NCBI RefSeq assembly: GCF_014256275.1
Contig: NZ_JACCFE010000002.1
Span: 3,886,001 to 3,950,000, forward strand
Direction of reading: 5' to 3'
Source of the DNA: Rhodococcus sp. 4CII
Lineage (GTDB): Bacteria; Actinomycetota; Actinomycetes; Mycobacteriales; Mycobacteriaceae
Length of the DNA stretch: 64,000 bases
Below the pieces are notes generated by a model. It saw nothing but the letters and a program-made list of their open reading frames with translations, was not told the origin of the DNA and made no database searches. Both the position numbers and the translations under genes were made by a program. This document shows, piece after piece, positions 1 through 9,002 of the stretch; position 1 is the first letter of the stretch; every line of letters begins with the position of its first letter.

Positions 1-54
1 CGACCCCTGTGCATAGTGTCGTGGATCACACCACCACTGAAGGGGATCGAAACA

Positions 55-1521
55 GTGTCGGACATCGGCTATTTCGCTTGGGACCTCGCGGCAGCACACG
101 GTGAGGCACCGTGCGTGCGCGACGACCACCTCGACCTCACCTATCGGCAGTTCGCTGACCGGGTGGACGCGTTCGCGGCGCAACTGTCGGCGCACGACGT
201 TCGCTCGGGAGACGTCGTCGCGGTGATGCTGCCCAACCGGGTGGAACTCCTCGTCGCCCTGATGGCCGCGTGGCGGATCGGCGCGACAGCGACTCCGGTC
301 AATCCCACGTTCACCGCCGTGGAGGCGGAGTACCAGTTCGACGACGCCGGCGCCGCGCTCGTCGTCAACGAGGGCCCCGACTTCCCGTCCGGCGGTCGCC
401 CGACGATCGCAGTCGCGGACATGGCCACCACCCCACGGCCGGGCTGGGTTCCCGACACCAGGCCGTCCGGTGACGACGTCGCTCTGCTGATCTACACGTC
501 GGGGTCGACGGGACGCCCCAAGGGCGTCATGCTCACCCACGACAACCTCCAGTTCATGAGTTCGTCTATGGTGCAGCACTTCTCGCTCACCGCCGACGAT
601 CACTGCCTGCTCATTCTGCCGCTCTTCCACGTGAACGCGATCTGCGTCAGCTTTCTCGCGCCGATGCTGGCCGGGGGACAGCTGAGCGTCACCGGGCGCT
701 TCTCGCCGGCCCGGTTCTTCGACGATGTCGCGCGCCTGCGGCCCACGTACTTCTCCGCGGTCCCGACCATTTACGCGCTGCTGGCCTCCCAGGAGATCGT
801 CGGCGACACCTCCTCGCTGCGGTTCGCGGTCTGCGGTGCGGCACCGATCTCCAGGGAATTGCTCGACCGCGCCGAGCAGCGGTTCGGCCTCGTCATCGTC
901 GAGGGGTACGGGCTCACCGAGGGCACGTGCGCGTCGGCGTGCAACCCGCCCGGCGGGGTCCGCAAACTCGGCACCGTCGGACCGGCACTGCCCGGACAGC
1001 GGATCGCGATCGCCGGACCCGACGGCGAGCATCTGCCCGTCGGCGCCACCGGCGAGGTGCTCGTCGCCGGCCCGAACGTCATGCGCGGCTACCGTGGACG
1101 CCCCGAGGAGACCGGTCGGACGATCGTCGACGGCTGGCTGCACACCGGCGACGTCGGCCGCCTCGACGAGGACGGCTATCTCACCCTCGTCGACCGGATC
1201 AAGGACATGATCATCCGCGGCGGCGAGAACATCTACCCCAAGGAGATCGAGAACGCCCTCGCCACGCACGACGGCGTGCTCGAGGCTGCCGTGATCGGCG
1301 CACCGCACGACGTGTACGGCGAGGTGCCGGTCGCCTACGTCGTCACCTACCCCGACAGCGCCGTCACCGACGGACACCTCACCGAGCACCTCCGCGGGCG
1401 GCTCACGAAAGTGAAACTGCCCGTGGCCATTCACGTCGTCGATGCGTTGCCCCGCAACCCCGTCGGCAAGATCGACAAGCCCGGACTGCGCAACCGCCAC
1501 CGGACCACCACCGTCAGCTGA
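55..1521 (+). CDS. class I AMP-forming acyl-CoA synthetase (FadD-like)
   Basis: Predicted to activate a carboxylic acid with ATP and CoA through an acyl-adenylate. The ATP-binding loop YTSGSTGRPKG lies about one third of the way in. It is followed by the GYGLTEGT motif, the hinge region GDVGRLDEDGY, the IRGGENIYPKE motif and a C-terminal PVGKIDK carrying the catalytic lysine, so the enzyme looks complete. The GTG at 55 has an AAGGGG about 9 bases upstream. An in-frame GTG at 16 gives a 501-residue version but has no visible ribosome site. The downstream DUF3556 gene begins 64 bases after the stop, so the two are probably co-transcribed. The substrate is unknown; it may be a fatty or other hydrophobic acid, given the membrane protein and FAD enzyme that follow. 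Confidence 0.9.
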   Translation: MSDIGYFAWDLAAAHGEAPCVRDDHLDLTYRQFADRVDAFAAQLSAHDVRSGDVVAVMLPNRVELLVALMAAWRIGATATPVNPTFTAVEAEYQFDDAGAALVVNEGPDFPSGGRPTIAVADMATTPRPGWVPDTRPSGDDVALLIYTSGSTGRPKGVMLTHDNLQFMSSSMVQHFSLTADDHCLLILPLFHVNAICVSFLAPMLAGGQLSVTGRFSPARFFDDVARLRPTYFSAVPTIYALLASQEIVGDTSSLRFAVCGAAPISRELLDRAEQRFGLVIVEGYGLTEGTCASACNPPGGVRKLGTVGPALPGQRIAIAGPDGEHLPVGATGEVLVAGPNVMRGYRGRPEETGRTIVDGWLHTGDVGRLDEDGYLTLVDRIKDMIIRGGENIYPKEIENALATHDGVLEAAVIGAPHDVYGEVPVAYVVTYPDSAVTDGHLTEHLRGRLTKVKLPVAIHVVDALPRNPVGKIDKPGLRNRHRTTTVS

Positions 1522-1585
1522 CCCCGCACGACCTCAGACCTCGGGACCCACCCGAGGCGATGCCCCCTACCCCCAGGAGCCTCCC

Positions 1586-3391
1586 ATGGGATTCAAGACC
1601 GGGAACTTTCCCGACGTCGACCCCGCCACTTTCCTCGACCGCCCGTTCTTCGACCGCATCCGCGCCATGTCGACGCACTGGGTCGACTACGGCTTCGGGA
1701 CTCCGAAGATGGTGCACACCATCTACATCCTGAAGCTGCTCGTCCTGTATCTCGGCGCGGGCCTGTCGATCGCGACGTTCACCTCCGGCTACAACGTCCT
1801 CGACGTAGGTGCATGGTGGAACGCCCCGATCGTCTATCAGAAGTTGATCCTGTGGACGCTGCTGATCGAGACGCTCGGCCTGGGTGGGTCCTGGGGCCCG
1901 CTCGCCGGACACTTCAAGCCGATGATGGGCGGCGCTCTGTTCTGGTTGCGGCCCGGCACCATCCGGCTTCCACCCTGGCCGGGGAAGGTACCGCTGACGT
2001 CCGGCGACACCCGCACCGTCTTCGACGTGCTCGTCTATCTCGCGATCCTCGTGAACACCGCTCTGGCGCTGGGGATTGCCGGCGTGCACACTCCGTCCAT
2101 CGACGCGGTACTTCCCGGCAATCACGGTCTGGTGAACCCCGCCCTCCTGTTGCCGCTGATCGCGCTGCTGGTCGTGATCGGGTTGCGCGACAAGGTCATC
2201 TTCATCGCCGCCCGCGGTGAGCAGTACTTTCCCGCCATCGTATTCTTCGGTGTCCTGCCGTTCGTGGACATGATCGTCGCGCTGAAACTGCTCATCGTGT
2301 CGGTGTGGGTCGGCGCCGGCATCTCCAAACTAGGGCATCACTTCTCGATGGTCGTGCCCCCGATGCTGTCCAACACCCCCTGGTTGCCGTTCAAGTCGAT
2401 CAAGCGCGCCCACTACCGCAACTTCCCGAACGACCTGCGGCCCTCGGTTGTCGCGGGTGGGGTCGCCCACGTGCTCGGCACCGTCGTCGAGGTGGTGACG
2501 CCGCTGGTGCTGTTGTTCTCCACGAATGGCACCGTCACCCTGCTCGCGGTCGCGTTGATGGTCGCGTTCCACCTGTTCATCCTGTCGACGTTCCCGCTCG
2601 CGGTGCCGCTGGAATGGAACCTGCTGTTCGCGTACGCGGCGATCTTCCTGTTCCTCGGCTTCCCGAACGCCGCCGGCTTCGGGCTGTCGGACTTCTCCTC
2701 GCCGCTGCTGCTCGCCGTGATCATCGCGGCCCTGGTGTTCTTCCCGATCCTGGGCAACCTGCGACCCGACCTCGTCTCGTTCCTTCCTTCGATGCGCCAG
2801 TACGCGGGCAACTGGGCGTCGGCGACCTGGGCGTTCGCGCCGGGTGCCGAGGACAAGCTCGACCAGTTCGTCAAGCGACCGAGCCAGAACACCCGTACCC
2901 AGTTGCTGGCGACCTATCCGCCCGAGGTGGCCGACGTCGTGATGCACCAGCTGCTCGGCTGGCGATCGATGCACAGCCAGGGCCGCGCGCTGCTCTCGCT
3001 GATGAGCCGGCATCTCGGCGACGACATCGACACCTACGCCCTGCGCGAGGCCGAATTCAGCTGTAACTCACTGGTGGCATTCAACTTCGGTGACGGACAT
3101 CTGCACAACGAGCACCTGATCGCCGCGCTCCAGCGGCGCTGCAACTTCGCTCCCGGCGAGTTCGTCGTCGCCTGGATAGAGTCGCAACCCATCCACAAGG
3201 GCATCCAGGAGTACAAGGTGATCGACGCCGCCCTCGGCGTGATCGAACGCGGCACCTACAAGGTCGCCGACGCCATCGCCGAGCAGCCCTGGTTGCCGAA
3301 CGGCCCCATCCCGTTCGACGTGCAGTGGACACTGGAGGGAGAGACCAAGGAGAGCGTGATGACGGAGTCGACGCAGGCGGCGCGGCCGTGA
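1586..3391 (+). CDS. DUF3556 family multi-pass membrane protein
   Basis: A 601-residue protein that I recognise as the actinobacterial DUF3556 transmembrane family; its biochemical function is unknown. The N terminus (MGFKTGNFPDVDP, then HWVDYGFGTPKMVH) is typical. Hydrophobic segments fill roughly residues 45-395, followed by a soluble tail of about 200 residues. The family is usually about 580-600 residues, which fits the ATG at 1586. That start has a CAGGAG about 6 bases upstream; the open frame extends further upstream but lacks a comparable site there. The stop overlaps the GTG of the next gene (GTGA), so translation is coupled to an FAD oxidoreductase. With the acyl-CoA synthetase upstream, this suggests a membrane-associated lipid or hydrophobic-acid pathway (inference). 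Confidence 0.85.
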   Translation: MGFKTGNFPDVDPATFLDRPFFDRIRAMSTHWVDYGFGTPKMVHTIYILKLLVLYLGAGLSIATFTSGYNVLDVGAWWNAPIVYQKLILWTLLIETLGLGGSWGPLAGHFKPMMGGALFWLRPGTIRLPPWPGKVPLTSGDTRTVFDVLVYLAILVNTALALGIAGVHTPSIDAVLPGNHGLVNPALLLPLIALLVVIGLRDKVIFIAARGEQYFPAIVFFGVLPFVDMIVALKLLIVSVWVGAGISKLGHHFSMVVPPMLSNTPWLPFKSIKRAHYRNFPNDLRPSVVAGGVAHVLGTVVEVVTPLVLLFSTNGTVTLLAVALMVAFHLFILSTFPLAVPLEWNLLFAYAAIFLFLGFPNAAGFGLSDFSSPLLLAVIIAALVFFPILGNLRPDLVSFLPSMRQYAGNWASATWAFAPGAEDKLDQFVKRPSQNTRTQLLATYPPEVADVVMHQLLGWRSMHSQGRALLSLMSRHLGDDIDTYALREAEFSCNSLVAFNFGDGHLHNEHLIAALQRRCNFAPGEFVVAWIESQPIHKGIQEYKVIDAALGVIERGTYKVADAIAEQPWLPNGPIPFDVQWTLEGETKESVMTESTQAARP

Positions 3392-4821
3392 CGACCGCAG
3401 TCGTGGTCGGCAGCGGGCCGAACGGGCTCGCTGCCGCGGTCCACCTCGCCCGGCACGGGGTCGAGGTGCAGGTCCTGGAAGCGGCCGACACCATCGGCGG
3501 CGGCACCCGCTCCAGCGAGCTCACCCTCCCCGGACTCCTGCACGACGAGTGCTCCGCCTTCCACCCGATGGGTGCGGGCTCGCCGTATCTGCAGACCCTC
3601 GACCTCGACCGCTACGGCCTCACCTGGAAATGGCCCGACATCGACTGCGCCCACCCCCTCGACGGCGGCGACGCCGGACTGCTGCACCGATCGATCGCGT
3701 CGACGGCCGCCGGCCTCGGCGCCGACGGGCCGCGCTGGCAGCGGATGTTCGGCGGTCTCGCCGACGGTTTCGACGACCTCGCTGCCGACTTGATGCGCCC
3801 GATCGCGAACATCCCCCGGCACCCGATCAAGCTCGCGAGTTTCGGTCCGCGCGCCCTGCTGCCCGCGACTGCGACGGCGCGCTGGTGGCGCACCGAGAGG
3901 GGCCGGGCCCTGTTCGGCGGGGTCGCCGCACACGCCTACTACCGGCTCGATCGGCCCGCCACCTCCGCGGTCGGCCTGATGATCGTCGCGGCCGGACACC
4001 GCTACGGCTGGCCGGTCGCCGAGGGCGGATCGCAGTCGATCGCCACTGCGCTCGCCGCGATGCTCACCGACTGTGGCGGCAAGATCACCACCGGAACCCG
4101 GATCCGCAGCAGCCGCGACCTCCCGCCCGCGGACGTCGTCCTGCTCGACGTGGCGCCCTCCGCCGCCGTCGACATCCTCGGCGACCGGCTGCCGTCGCGG
4201 GTGGCCAAGGCCTACCGCCGCTACCGGCACGGACCCGCCGCGTTCAAGGTCGATTTCGCCGTCGACGGCGGCGTGCCGTGGACGAACCCCGACTGCGGCC
4301 GGGCCGGAACCGTCCATCTCGGAGGCACTTTCGCGGAGATCGCCGACGCCGAACGGGATGTCGCGACGGGCCGGATGCCGTCGCGTCCGTTCGTCCTCGT
4401 CGGGCAGCAGTACCTCGCCGACCCCGGACGGTCGAAGGGCGACCTGCACCCGCTGTACGCGTACGCGCATGTTCCGCACGGTTTTTCGGGCGACGCCACC
4501 GAGGCGGTGGTCGCGCAGATCGAGCGGTTCGCCCCCGGTTTCCGTGAGCGCGTCGTGGCCACGGTGAGCAGCGGTCCGGTCCGGCTCGCGGCGTCGAACC
4601 CCAACTACGTCGGCGGCGACATCATCGGCGGCGCGAACACCGAAACCCAGGTGGTGCTGCGACCGCGAATCGCCCTCGACCCCTACAGCACCGGTGTCCC
4701 GGGCACTTACCTGTGCTCCGCCTCGACGCCGCCGGGTGCAGGCGCGCACGGGATGAGCGGGTACAACGCCGCCCAGTCCGCGCTGCGTTACCTCCGGCGA
4801 AGCGGAGGTGAAGTGCTGTGA
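3388..4821 (+). CDS. phytoene-desaturase-like FAD/NAD(P)-dependent oxidoreductase
   Basis: A 477-residue flavoprotein with an N-terminal dinucleotide-binding Rossmann motif (VVVGSGPNGLAAAVHLA) followed by LEAADTIGGGTRS, the pattern of carotenoid-desaturase or amine-oxidase-like FAD enzymes. The C-terminal part (CSASTPPGAGAHGMSG) matches the second FAD-contacting segment of this family. It probably performs a desaturation or other redox change on a lipid-like substrate. The GTG at 3388 overlaps the stop of the DUF3556 gene by four bases, so I prefer it to the earlier in-frame start at 3325. It is the last gene of the operon. Only about 27 bases separate its stop from the transposon-like insertion at 4849. 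Confidence 0.85.
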   Translation: MTTAVVVGSGPNGLAAAVHLARHGVEVQVLEAADTIGGGTRSSELTLPGLLHDECSAFHPMGAGSPYLQTLDLDRYGLTWKWPDIDCAHPLDGGDAGLLHRSIASTAAGLGADGPRWQRMFGGLADGFDDLAADLMRPIANIPRHPIKLASFGPRALLPATATARWWRTERGRALFGGVAAHAYYRLDRPATSAVGLMIVAAGHRYGWPVAEGGSQSIATALAAMLTDCGGKITTGTRIRSSRDLPPADVVLLDVAPSAAVDILGDRLPSRVAKAYRRYRHGPAAFKVDFAVDGGVPWTNPDCGRAGTVHLGGTFAEIADAERDVATGRMPSRPFVLVGQQYLADPGRSKGDLHPLYAYAHVPHGFSGDATEAVVAQIERFAPGFRERVVATVSSGPVRLAASNPNYVGGDIIGGANTETQVVLRPRIALDPYSTGVPGTYLCSASTPPGAGAHGMSGYNAAQSALRYLRRSGGEVL

Positions 4822-4852
4822 ACCGGCCCGAGTAGCCAGGGTGCTCGTCTAG

Positions 4853-5792
4853 GGCGTGTCTGATAAACATGTGAACCGTTGCGTGCGAAGCTGTTCGGGT
4901 GACGCGGTTTCAGGTGTTGTCGGATGAGCAGTGGGAGTCGATTTCGGATCTACTGTCGGTGAGGACCGGTCGAAGGGGTCGCCCCTTCTCGGATGCGCGG
5001 TCGATGGTCGAGGGCATCGTGTACCGCTACCGCTGCGGGATCGCGTGGCGGGACGTTCCGGAGGTGTTCGGGCCGTGGCAGACGATCTGGCCCTGGCACC
5101 GCCGATTGGCGGGCGACGGCACCTGGGATCGGGTCCTGCAGCGACTTCTCGCCGTCGCGGATGCGTCCGGGATGATCGACTGGGCTGTGTCGGTGGATTC
5201 GACCATCGCGCGTGCACACCAGCACGCCACGAACATCACCCGCCACACAGGGGGGTGGGTCGAATTACACGAATCCGCAGATCGAGCCGCCTGACCACGC
5301 GATCGGCCGCTCCCGCGGTGGGCTGTCGACGAAGATCCACCACCTCGTCGACGGTCACGGCTTGGTGCTGGTCGTGCTCGTCTCGCCAGGTCAGTCCGGT
5401 GACTGCCCAGCCTTCCCGCATCTGCTCGATCACCTGAAGGTTCCCCGGCTCGGAGGTGGGCGGCCACGTACTCGCCCGGACCGAGTCCGGGGCGACAAGG
5501 CGTACTGCTCCCGCGCCAATCGAGAGTTGCTGCGCCGACGAGGGATCGGAGCGGTCATCTCCGAGCCGTCCGACCAGGCAGGGCACCGTCGCAGGCGCGG
5601 CTCACGTGGCGGCCGGCCACCGGCGTTCGACCCGGCCGACTACCGCGGCCGCAACGTGGTCGAACGCCGGTGCTGCCACATCAAGCAGTGGCGAGGTCTG
5701 GCGACCCGCTACGACAAACTCGCCACCGTCTACCGCGCAGCGGTTGTCCTGCACGCAGTGATCTCCTGGACCCGCCGATTGTCAGACACGTC
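4853..5792 (+). mobile_element. IS5-family (IS427-like) insertion sequence
   Basis: A 940-bp element with imperfect terminal inverted repeats: GGCGTGTCTGATAA at the left and the complement of GACGTGTCTGACAA at the right. It is flanked by CTAG on both sides (4849-4852, 5793-5796). It contains two overlapping transposase frames. A truncated, inverted, nearly identical copy lies at 8631-9002. Confidence 0.85.
4899..5294 (+). CDS. IS5-family transposase, frame A (N-terminal part)
   Basis: A 131-residue frame with the DUF4096-like N-terminal domain (LSDEQWESISDLL) and the start of the DDE nuclease core (SVDSTIARAHQHA, which contributes the first Asp). The GTG start lies 46 bases inside the left terminus. 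The rest of the transposase continues in the overlapping frame starting around 5212. The switch into the +1 frame appears to occur around a run of six G at 5250-5255. This is either programmed frameshifting or slippage, which are common in this IS group, or an inactivating indel. Confidence 0.8.
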   Translation: MTRFQVLSDEQWESISDLLSVRTGRRGRPFSDARSMVEGIVYRYRCGIAWRDVPEVFGPWQTIWPWHRRLAGDGTWDRVLQRLLAVADASGMIDWAVSVDSTIARAHQHATNITRHTGGWVELHESADRAA

Positions 5793-5796
5793 CTAG
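5212..5796 (+). CDS. IS5-family transposase, frame B (C-terminal part)
   Basis: This frame carries the rest of the DDE transposase: PPDHAIGRSRGGLSTKIH, then RPDRVRGDKAYCSR (second Asp region) and NVVERRCCHIKQWRGLA with the final Glu region. The nominal ATG at 5212 is probably not a real start, since coding homology resumes after the G run at 5250-5255. The product is expected only as a fusion with frame A. The stop codon TAG lies within the flanking CTAG at 5793-5796. Confidence 0.8.
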   Translation: MHTSTPRTSPATQGGGSNYTNPQIEPPDHAIGRSRGGLSTKIHHLVDGHGLVLVVLVSPGQSGDCPAFPHLLDHLKVPRLGGGRPRTRPDRVRGDKAYCSRANRELLRRRGIGAVISEPSDQAGHRRRRGSRGGRPPAFDPADYRGRNVVERRCCHIKQWRGLATRYDKLATVYRAAVVLHAVISWTRRLSDTS

Positions 5797-6119
5797 CCGT
5801 TCCAACCCCCGTGTCAACTGAACCGGGGGCAGTCCCCTACGCGCACGCGGCAGCCGTTGTGACGCTGCCGCCGGGGGTGCACGACGGCCCCGTACCGCGT
5901 CGTGGCGGTGCGCGCCCCCCCGCTCAGTGGGCCCGGAGGGACCGGCCCGCAGCGACCGGGCCGGTCCCCACCTCACACACAGCCCCTGCAGTCAGGTCTG
6001 GTCCAGTGTCGTTTCGACAACCAGGGGGCCGATCGAGCAGTGGTACCGGCAGGGTGACGTGGCCAGGAGGTGAGGCGGAGGCTCCTGCTGATGGGGATCC
6101 TGCGGCCTGGCGGGACGCG
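5797..6119. other. gene-free spacer after IS5
   Basis: No convincing coding sequence. The only notable structure is the strong hairpin at 5938-5968. Confidence 0.5.
5938..5968 (-). terminator. 11-bp hairpin downstream of the SDR-like gene
   Basis: Perfect complementary arms at 5938-5948 and 5958-5968 (GGGACCGGCCC) with a 9-base loop. It lies 150 bases past the stop of the minus-strand gene at 6120. There is no T tract, so terminator function is only probable. Confidence 0.4.
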
Positions 6120-6785
6120 TCAGGCGCGAGTGTTCCAGACCAGGGGCGCTTTCCGGATCCATGCGTCGTCCTCGATCGTTTGGACGAGGAACTTGGCGAG
6201 GTCGGCGCGGTTGATCCGTGCGCCGGGCTTTTCGGTGCCGGCCTCGGCAGCCCGCACGGGGCCACCGGCGGGCTTGTCGGTCAGGGTGACGGCACGGACC
6301 AGGGTCCAGTCGATGCCGGACGAGGCGCGGATGAGCTGGTCGACGCCGGTGTGGTCCTCGAAGCCTGCCTTGATGTTCGACAGCGTGATGAATGCCTTGA
6401 CCAGCGGGTTAAGCCGGGCCCAATCGTCGCCCGCGCCCTGCGTGGACGTCAGCACGATGCGGCGGATGCCCTGCTCGCCCATGACGGTGAGAGTGTGACG
6501 GGCGGCGTCGGTCATGAACATCGGCGGGCTGACCGGTTTGGCCCAGGGGTTGTCGGAGGCACGGCCGTTGTTCAGCGTGGTGATCACCGCCTCGGTGCCT
6601 TCGGCGGCTCGGCGAATGTCGTCGATGTTCGCCGGGGTGCCCTGGATCAGCTCGACGCCGGCCGGTGCCTGCACCTTGTCGGGGTTGCGAATTAGGGCGC
6701 GGACGCGGTGGCCGCGTTGGGCTGCGTACTCCAGCACGTGAGCCCCGGTGCGGCCGCTGCCGCCGAAGACTAGGAGGTTACTCAT
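6120..6785 (-). CDS. atypical SDR / NAD(P)H-binding protein (NmrA-like)
   Basis: A 221-residue Rossmann protein. The N-terminal VFGGSGRTGAHVLEYA matches the GxxGxxG cofactor motif of atypical (NmrA/YwnB-like) short-chain dehydrogenases, and IVLTSTQGAG follows beta-5. These proteins often act as NAD(P)H-dependent quinone or redox reductases or cofactor sensors; the exact activity here is unknown. The ATG at 6785 is preferred because a GAAAGG lies about 10 bases upstream; a TTG at 6794 would sit almost on that site. The gene lies about 130 bases downstream of the DsbA-like gene on the same strand, opposite an HxlR regulator, suggesting a small redox-stress unit (inference). Confidence 0.8.
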   Translation of the reverse strand: MSNLLVFGGSGRTGAHVLEYAAQRGHRVRALIRNPDKVQAPAGVELIQGTPANIDDIRRAAEGTEAVITTLNNGRASDNPWAKPVSPPMFMTDAARHTLTVMGEQGIRRIVLTSTQGAGDDWARLNPLVKAFITLSNIKAGFEDHTGVDQLIRASSGIDWTLVRAVTLTDKPAGGPVRAAEAGTEKPGARINRADLAKFLVQTIEDDAWIRKAPLVWNTRA

Positions 6786-6916
6786 GGTGATCAAACGCCT
6801 TTCGGGAGTTCAGAGGTGAATCAGGGGCCCGTCGCGTCGGATGGTGGGTGTCGTGGTGCTGAGCCGTCGCGGACGGCGGGTGTCCGCGGCTACCGGGACA
6901 GCCGGGGCAGCCGGAG

Positions 6917-7633
6917 TCAGACGCGCTCCGGTACGGCACAGCTGTCCGGCCCGCAGACCGGGGCATCGCCCGCATCGTCGGCGGGGGTGATCGGGTGGTT
7001 GTCGTCCCAGGCCTTGCGCAGCAGTTCGACGAGACTGTCGCTGTCCTGGGCGCCGGGGACGCCGTAGTGGTCGTCGACGACGATGAACGGCGCTCCCGTT
7101 GCGCCGAGGCGCTGGGCGCGGGCCGCGTCGTCGCGTACCTGCTGGCGGTATCGGCGCTCGATGAGGGCCTGTCGGGTCTGCTCGCGGTCCAGGCCGAGCC
7201 CGTCGGAGAGCCTCAGAAGGTCGTCCAGAGAGAAGACCGGCTCGCCATTGCCGAAGTAGGTCCGGAAGATCGAGTCCCACGCCTCGCGGTTCTTACCCAG
7301 GGCGCTGGCATGGGCCAGGAACTCGTGCGCCAGATCGGTGTTGCCGACCTTGTTGTCCAGCACTCGGTACGGGCTCAGGCCCTCACTGTCGGCGAGCGTT
7401 TCGATCCGCCGGGTCGAGGTTTCGGCCTGGCTGCCGGCCACGCCGTGCTGGCGGAGCAGTGCCTCGCGGACGGAGAAGGTGTCCCCCTCGGGAAAGCTGC
7501 TGCTGAGCGGGAACGAGTGGTGAATCAACTCCACCTCGTCCGCGTGCTCGAACCGCTCGAGGGCCCTCTCGATCCTGTGGTTCCCGAGTCCGCACCAGGG
7601 GCAGGTCACCTCGCCCCACACATCCGCCTTCAT
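6917..7633 (-). CDS. DsbA-family (FrnE-like) thiol oxidoreductase
   Basis: A 238-residue protein with the thioredoxin-fold active site TCPWCGLGN (CPWC) at residues 10-15 and a later APFIVVDDHYGVPGAQ, the cis-proline region and C-terminal motif of the FrnE/2-hydroxychromene-isomerase-like DsbA branch. No signal peptide is visible, so it should be cytosolic, as is usual for FrnE-type proteins. It ends with a short tail containing two further Cys (VCGPDSC). The ATG at 7633 has a GGAGG about 7 bases upstream; longer readings to 7873 would cross the promoter region. It is divergent from the HxlR regulator 106 bases away. Confidence 0.88.
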   Translation of the reverse strand: MKADVWGEVTCPWCGLGNHRIERALERFEHADEVELIHHSFPLSSSFPEGDTFSVREALLRQHGVAGSQAETSTRRIETLADSEGLSPYRVLDNKVGNTDLAHEFLAHASALGKNREAWDSIFRTYFGNGEPVFSLDDLLRLSDGLGLDREQTRQALIERRYRQQVRDDAARAQRLGATGAPFIVVDDHYGVPGAQDSDSLVELLRKAWDDNHPITPADDAGDAPVCGPDSCAVPERV

Positions 7634-7671
7634 CACGCCACCTCCATTACTTACGATTTGTTTGTAGCAAC

Positions 7672-7717
7672 ATGATGCGTCAGCATGGAGAGCGATACAA
7701 AAGGCACACCGGTGTGC
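7672..7717. promoter_or_regulatory. palindromes in the dsbA-like/hxlR-like divergent promoter
   Basis: A perfect 14-bp palindrome, GCACACCGGTGTGC, lies at 7704-7717, about 23 bases upstream of the HxlR start. A second, imperfect palindrome (CATGATG/CAGCATG arms) lies at 7672-7688. They are the best candidates for the binding site of the HxlR regulator encoded alongside. Confidence 0.45.
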
Positions 7718-7739
7718 GTAGGGGAAAGGAATGTACGTC

Positions 7740-8156
7740 ATGACGACTGAAGGAGCAGCGGAAAGGGTGGGAGCGGCGGCGATCGGGCCGTGTGCGGCGA
7801 TCCCCGTCGAACACATGGATCTCATCCGCCAGACCCTCGATCGCGTGGGCGACAAGTGGAGCCTGTTGGTCATCGCGGTCCTGAAGTCCGGCCCGTTGCG
7901 CTACACCGATCTGCAGCGGCAGGTCCCCGGCATCTCCCAGCGGATGCTCAGCCTCACTTTGCGTCAGCTTCAGCAGGACGGCCTGATCACCCGCACCGCC
8001 TACGCCGAGGTCCCTCCGCGCGTCGAGTACACCCTCGCCCCGCTGGGGCAGGGGCTCCACGAGATCGTGACCTCGCTGGTCGACTGGGCCGCCGACCACC
8101 ACGACGAGATCCGCGCCAACCGCGACCGCTCCACGGCCGCGACCGACCGGCTCTGA
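7740..8156 (+). CDS. HxlR-family winged-helix transcriptional regulator
   Basis: A 138-residue regulator. The core DRVGDKWSLLVIAVLKSGPLRY continues into ISQRMLSLTLRQLQQDGLI (recognition helix and wing), diagnostic of HxlR proteins. A Cys near the N terminus (IGPCAAIPVEHM) sits where YodB/HypR-type HxlR redox sensors carry their reactive thiol. The ATG at 7740 has GGGGAAAGGA about 9 bases upstream; the ATG at 7731 is too close to that site. It is transcribed away from the DsbA-like and SDR genes, so it probably controls them and itself. Sensing of quinones or other electrophiles is inferred from family and context. Confidence 0.88.
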   Translation: MTTEGAAERVGAAAIGPCAAIPVEHMDLIRQTLDRVGDKWSLLVIAVLKSGPLRYTDLQRQVPGISQRMLSLTLRQLQQDGLITRTAYAEVPPRVEYTLAPLGQGLHEIVTSLVDWAADHHDEIRANRDRSTAATDRL

Positions 8157-8630
8157 ACCGGTGAGCCGCGCCGGACACCCCGGACGCCGGATCCGCCGCC
8201 CGAAGAGCACGATCGTTCGAGGCACGTACCCAGATCCCTTCAGGTACACCATCGTCCCGCCGGCAACCCGAACACGGTGTGGCAACCATCGATGCGCGAG
8301 ACAGCAACCTGCTCTGACGCCGGCACCCCCACAGGTGTATTGCGCTACGCAACCGCTTTCCAAGATATTGCCCCACCACGGTGTTGGTCGGCAGAAATGT
8401 CATCCTCGGTTCGGGATTCAGTGGAAAGTGTTGCCAGCAAGCGGTTTCCGACCCGACGCAATCCGGAATCGGCGGACGGCGCGAGCGATCAGGACAGCGT
8501 TCGGGTGCATTCGGCGTGGTTGGTGGCATTGGCGCCCAGACGTAGGTGGGTGGAGTGACGCAGCCGCGAACACTCCTCGATCCATCTCTCGTCCCCTCGT
8601 GGACGCGTCCGGAAACTCGTCGGCCGAGAC
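8157..8630. other. gene-free stretch up to the truncated IS
   Basis: About 470 bases with no supportable gene on either strand. Open frames run through it into the IS fragment but resemble nothing recognisable. It may contain decayed sequence left by the event that truncated the IS copy. Confidence 0.4.
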
Positions 8631-9002
8631 TGCTGGTGTGCACGCGCGATGGTCGAATCCACCGACACAGCCCAGTCGATCATCCCGGACGCATCCGCGA
8701 CGGCGAGAAGTCGCTGCAGGACCCGATCCCAGGTGCCGTCGCCCGCCAATCGGCGGTGCCAGGGCCAGATCGTCTGCCACGGCCCGAACACCTCCGGAAC
8801 GTCCCGCCACGCGATCCCGCAGCGGTAGCGGTACACGATGCCCTCGACCATCGACCGCGCATCCGAGAAGGGGCGACCCCTTCGACCGGTCCTCACCGGC
8901 AGTAGATCCGAAATCGACTCCCACTGCTCATCCGACAACACCTGAAACCGCGTCACCCGAACTGCTTCGCACGCAACGGTTCACATGTTTATCAGACACG
9001 CT
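8631..9002 (-). mobile_element. truncated inverted copy of the IS5-type element
   Basis: This is the inverse complement of 4853-5224, nearly identical (for example a Ser/Pro codon difference in the transposase at the DLLSVRTG/DLLPVRTG site). It retains the left terminal repeat ending at 9002 and the first 109 transposase codons, then breaks off after RAHQ. The rest of the element, including the second transposase frame, is missing. CTAG follows at 9003-9006. Confidence 0.85.
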
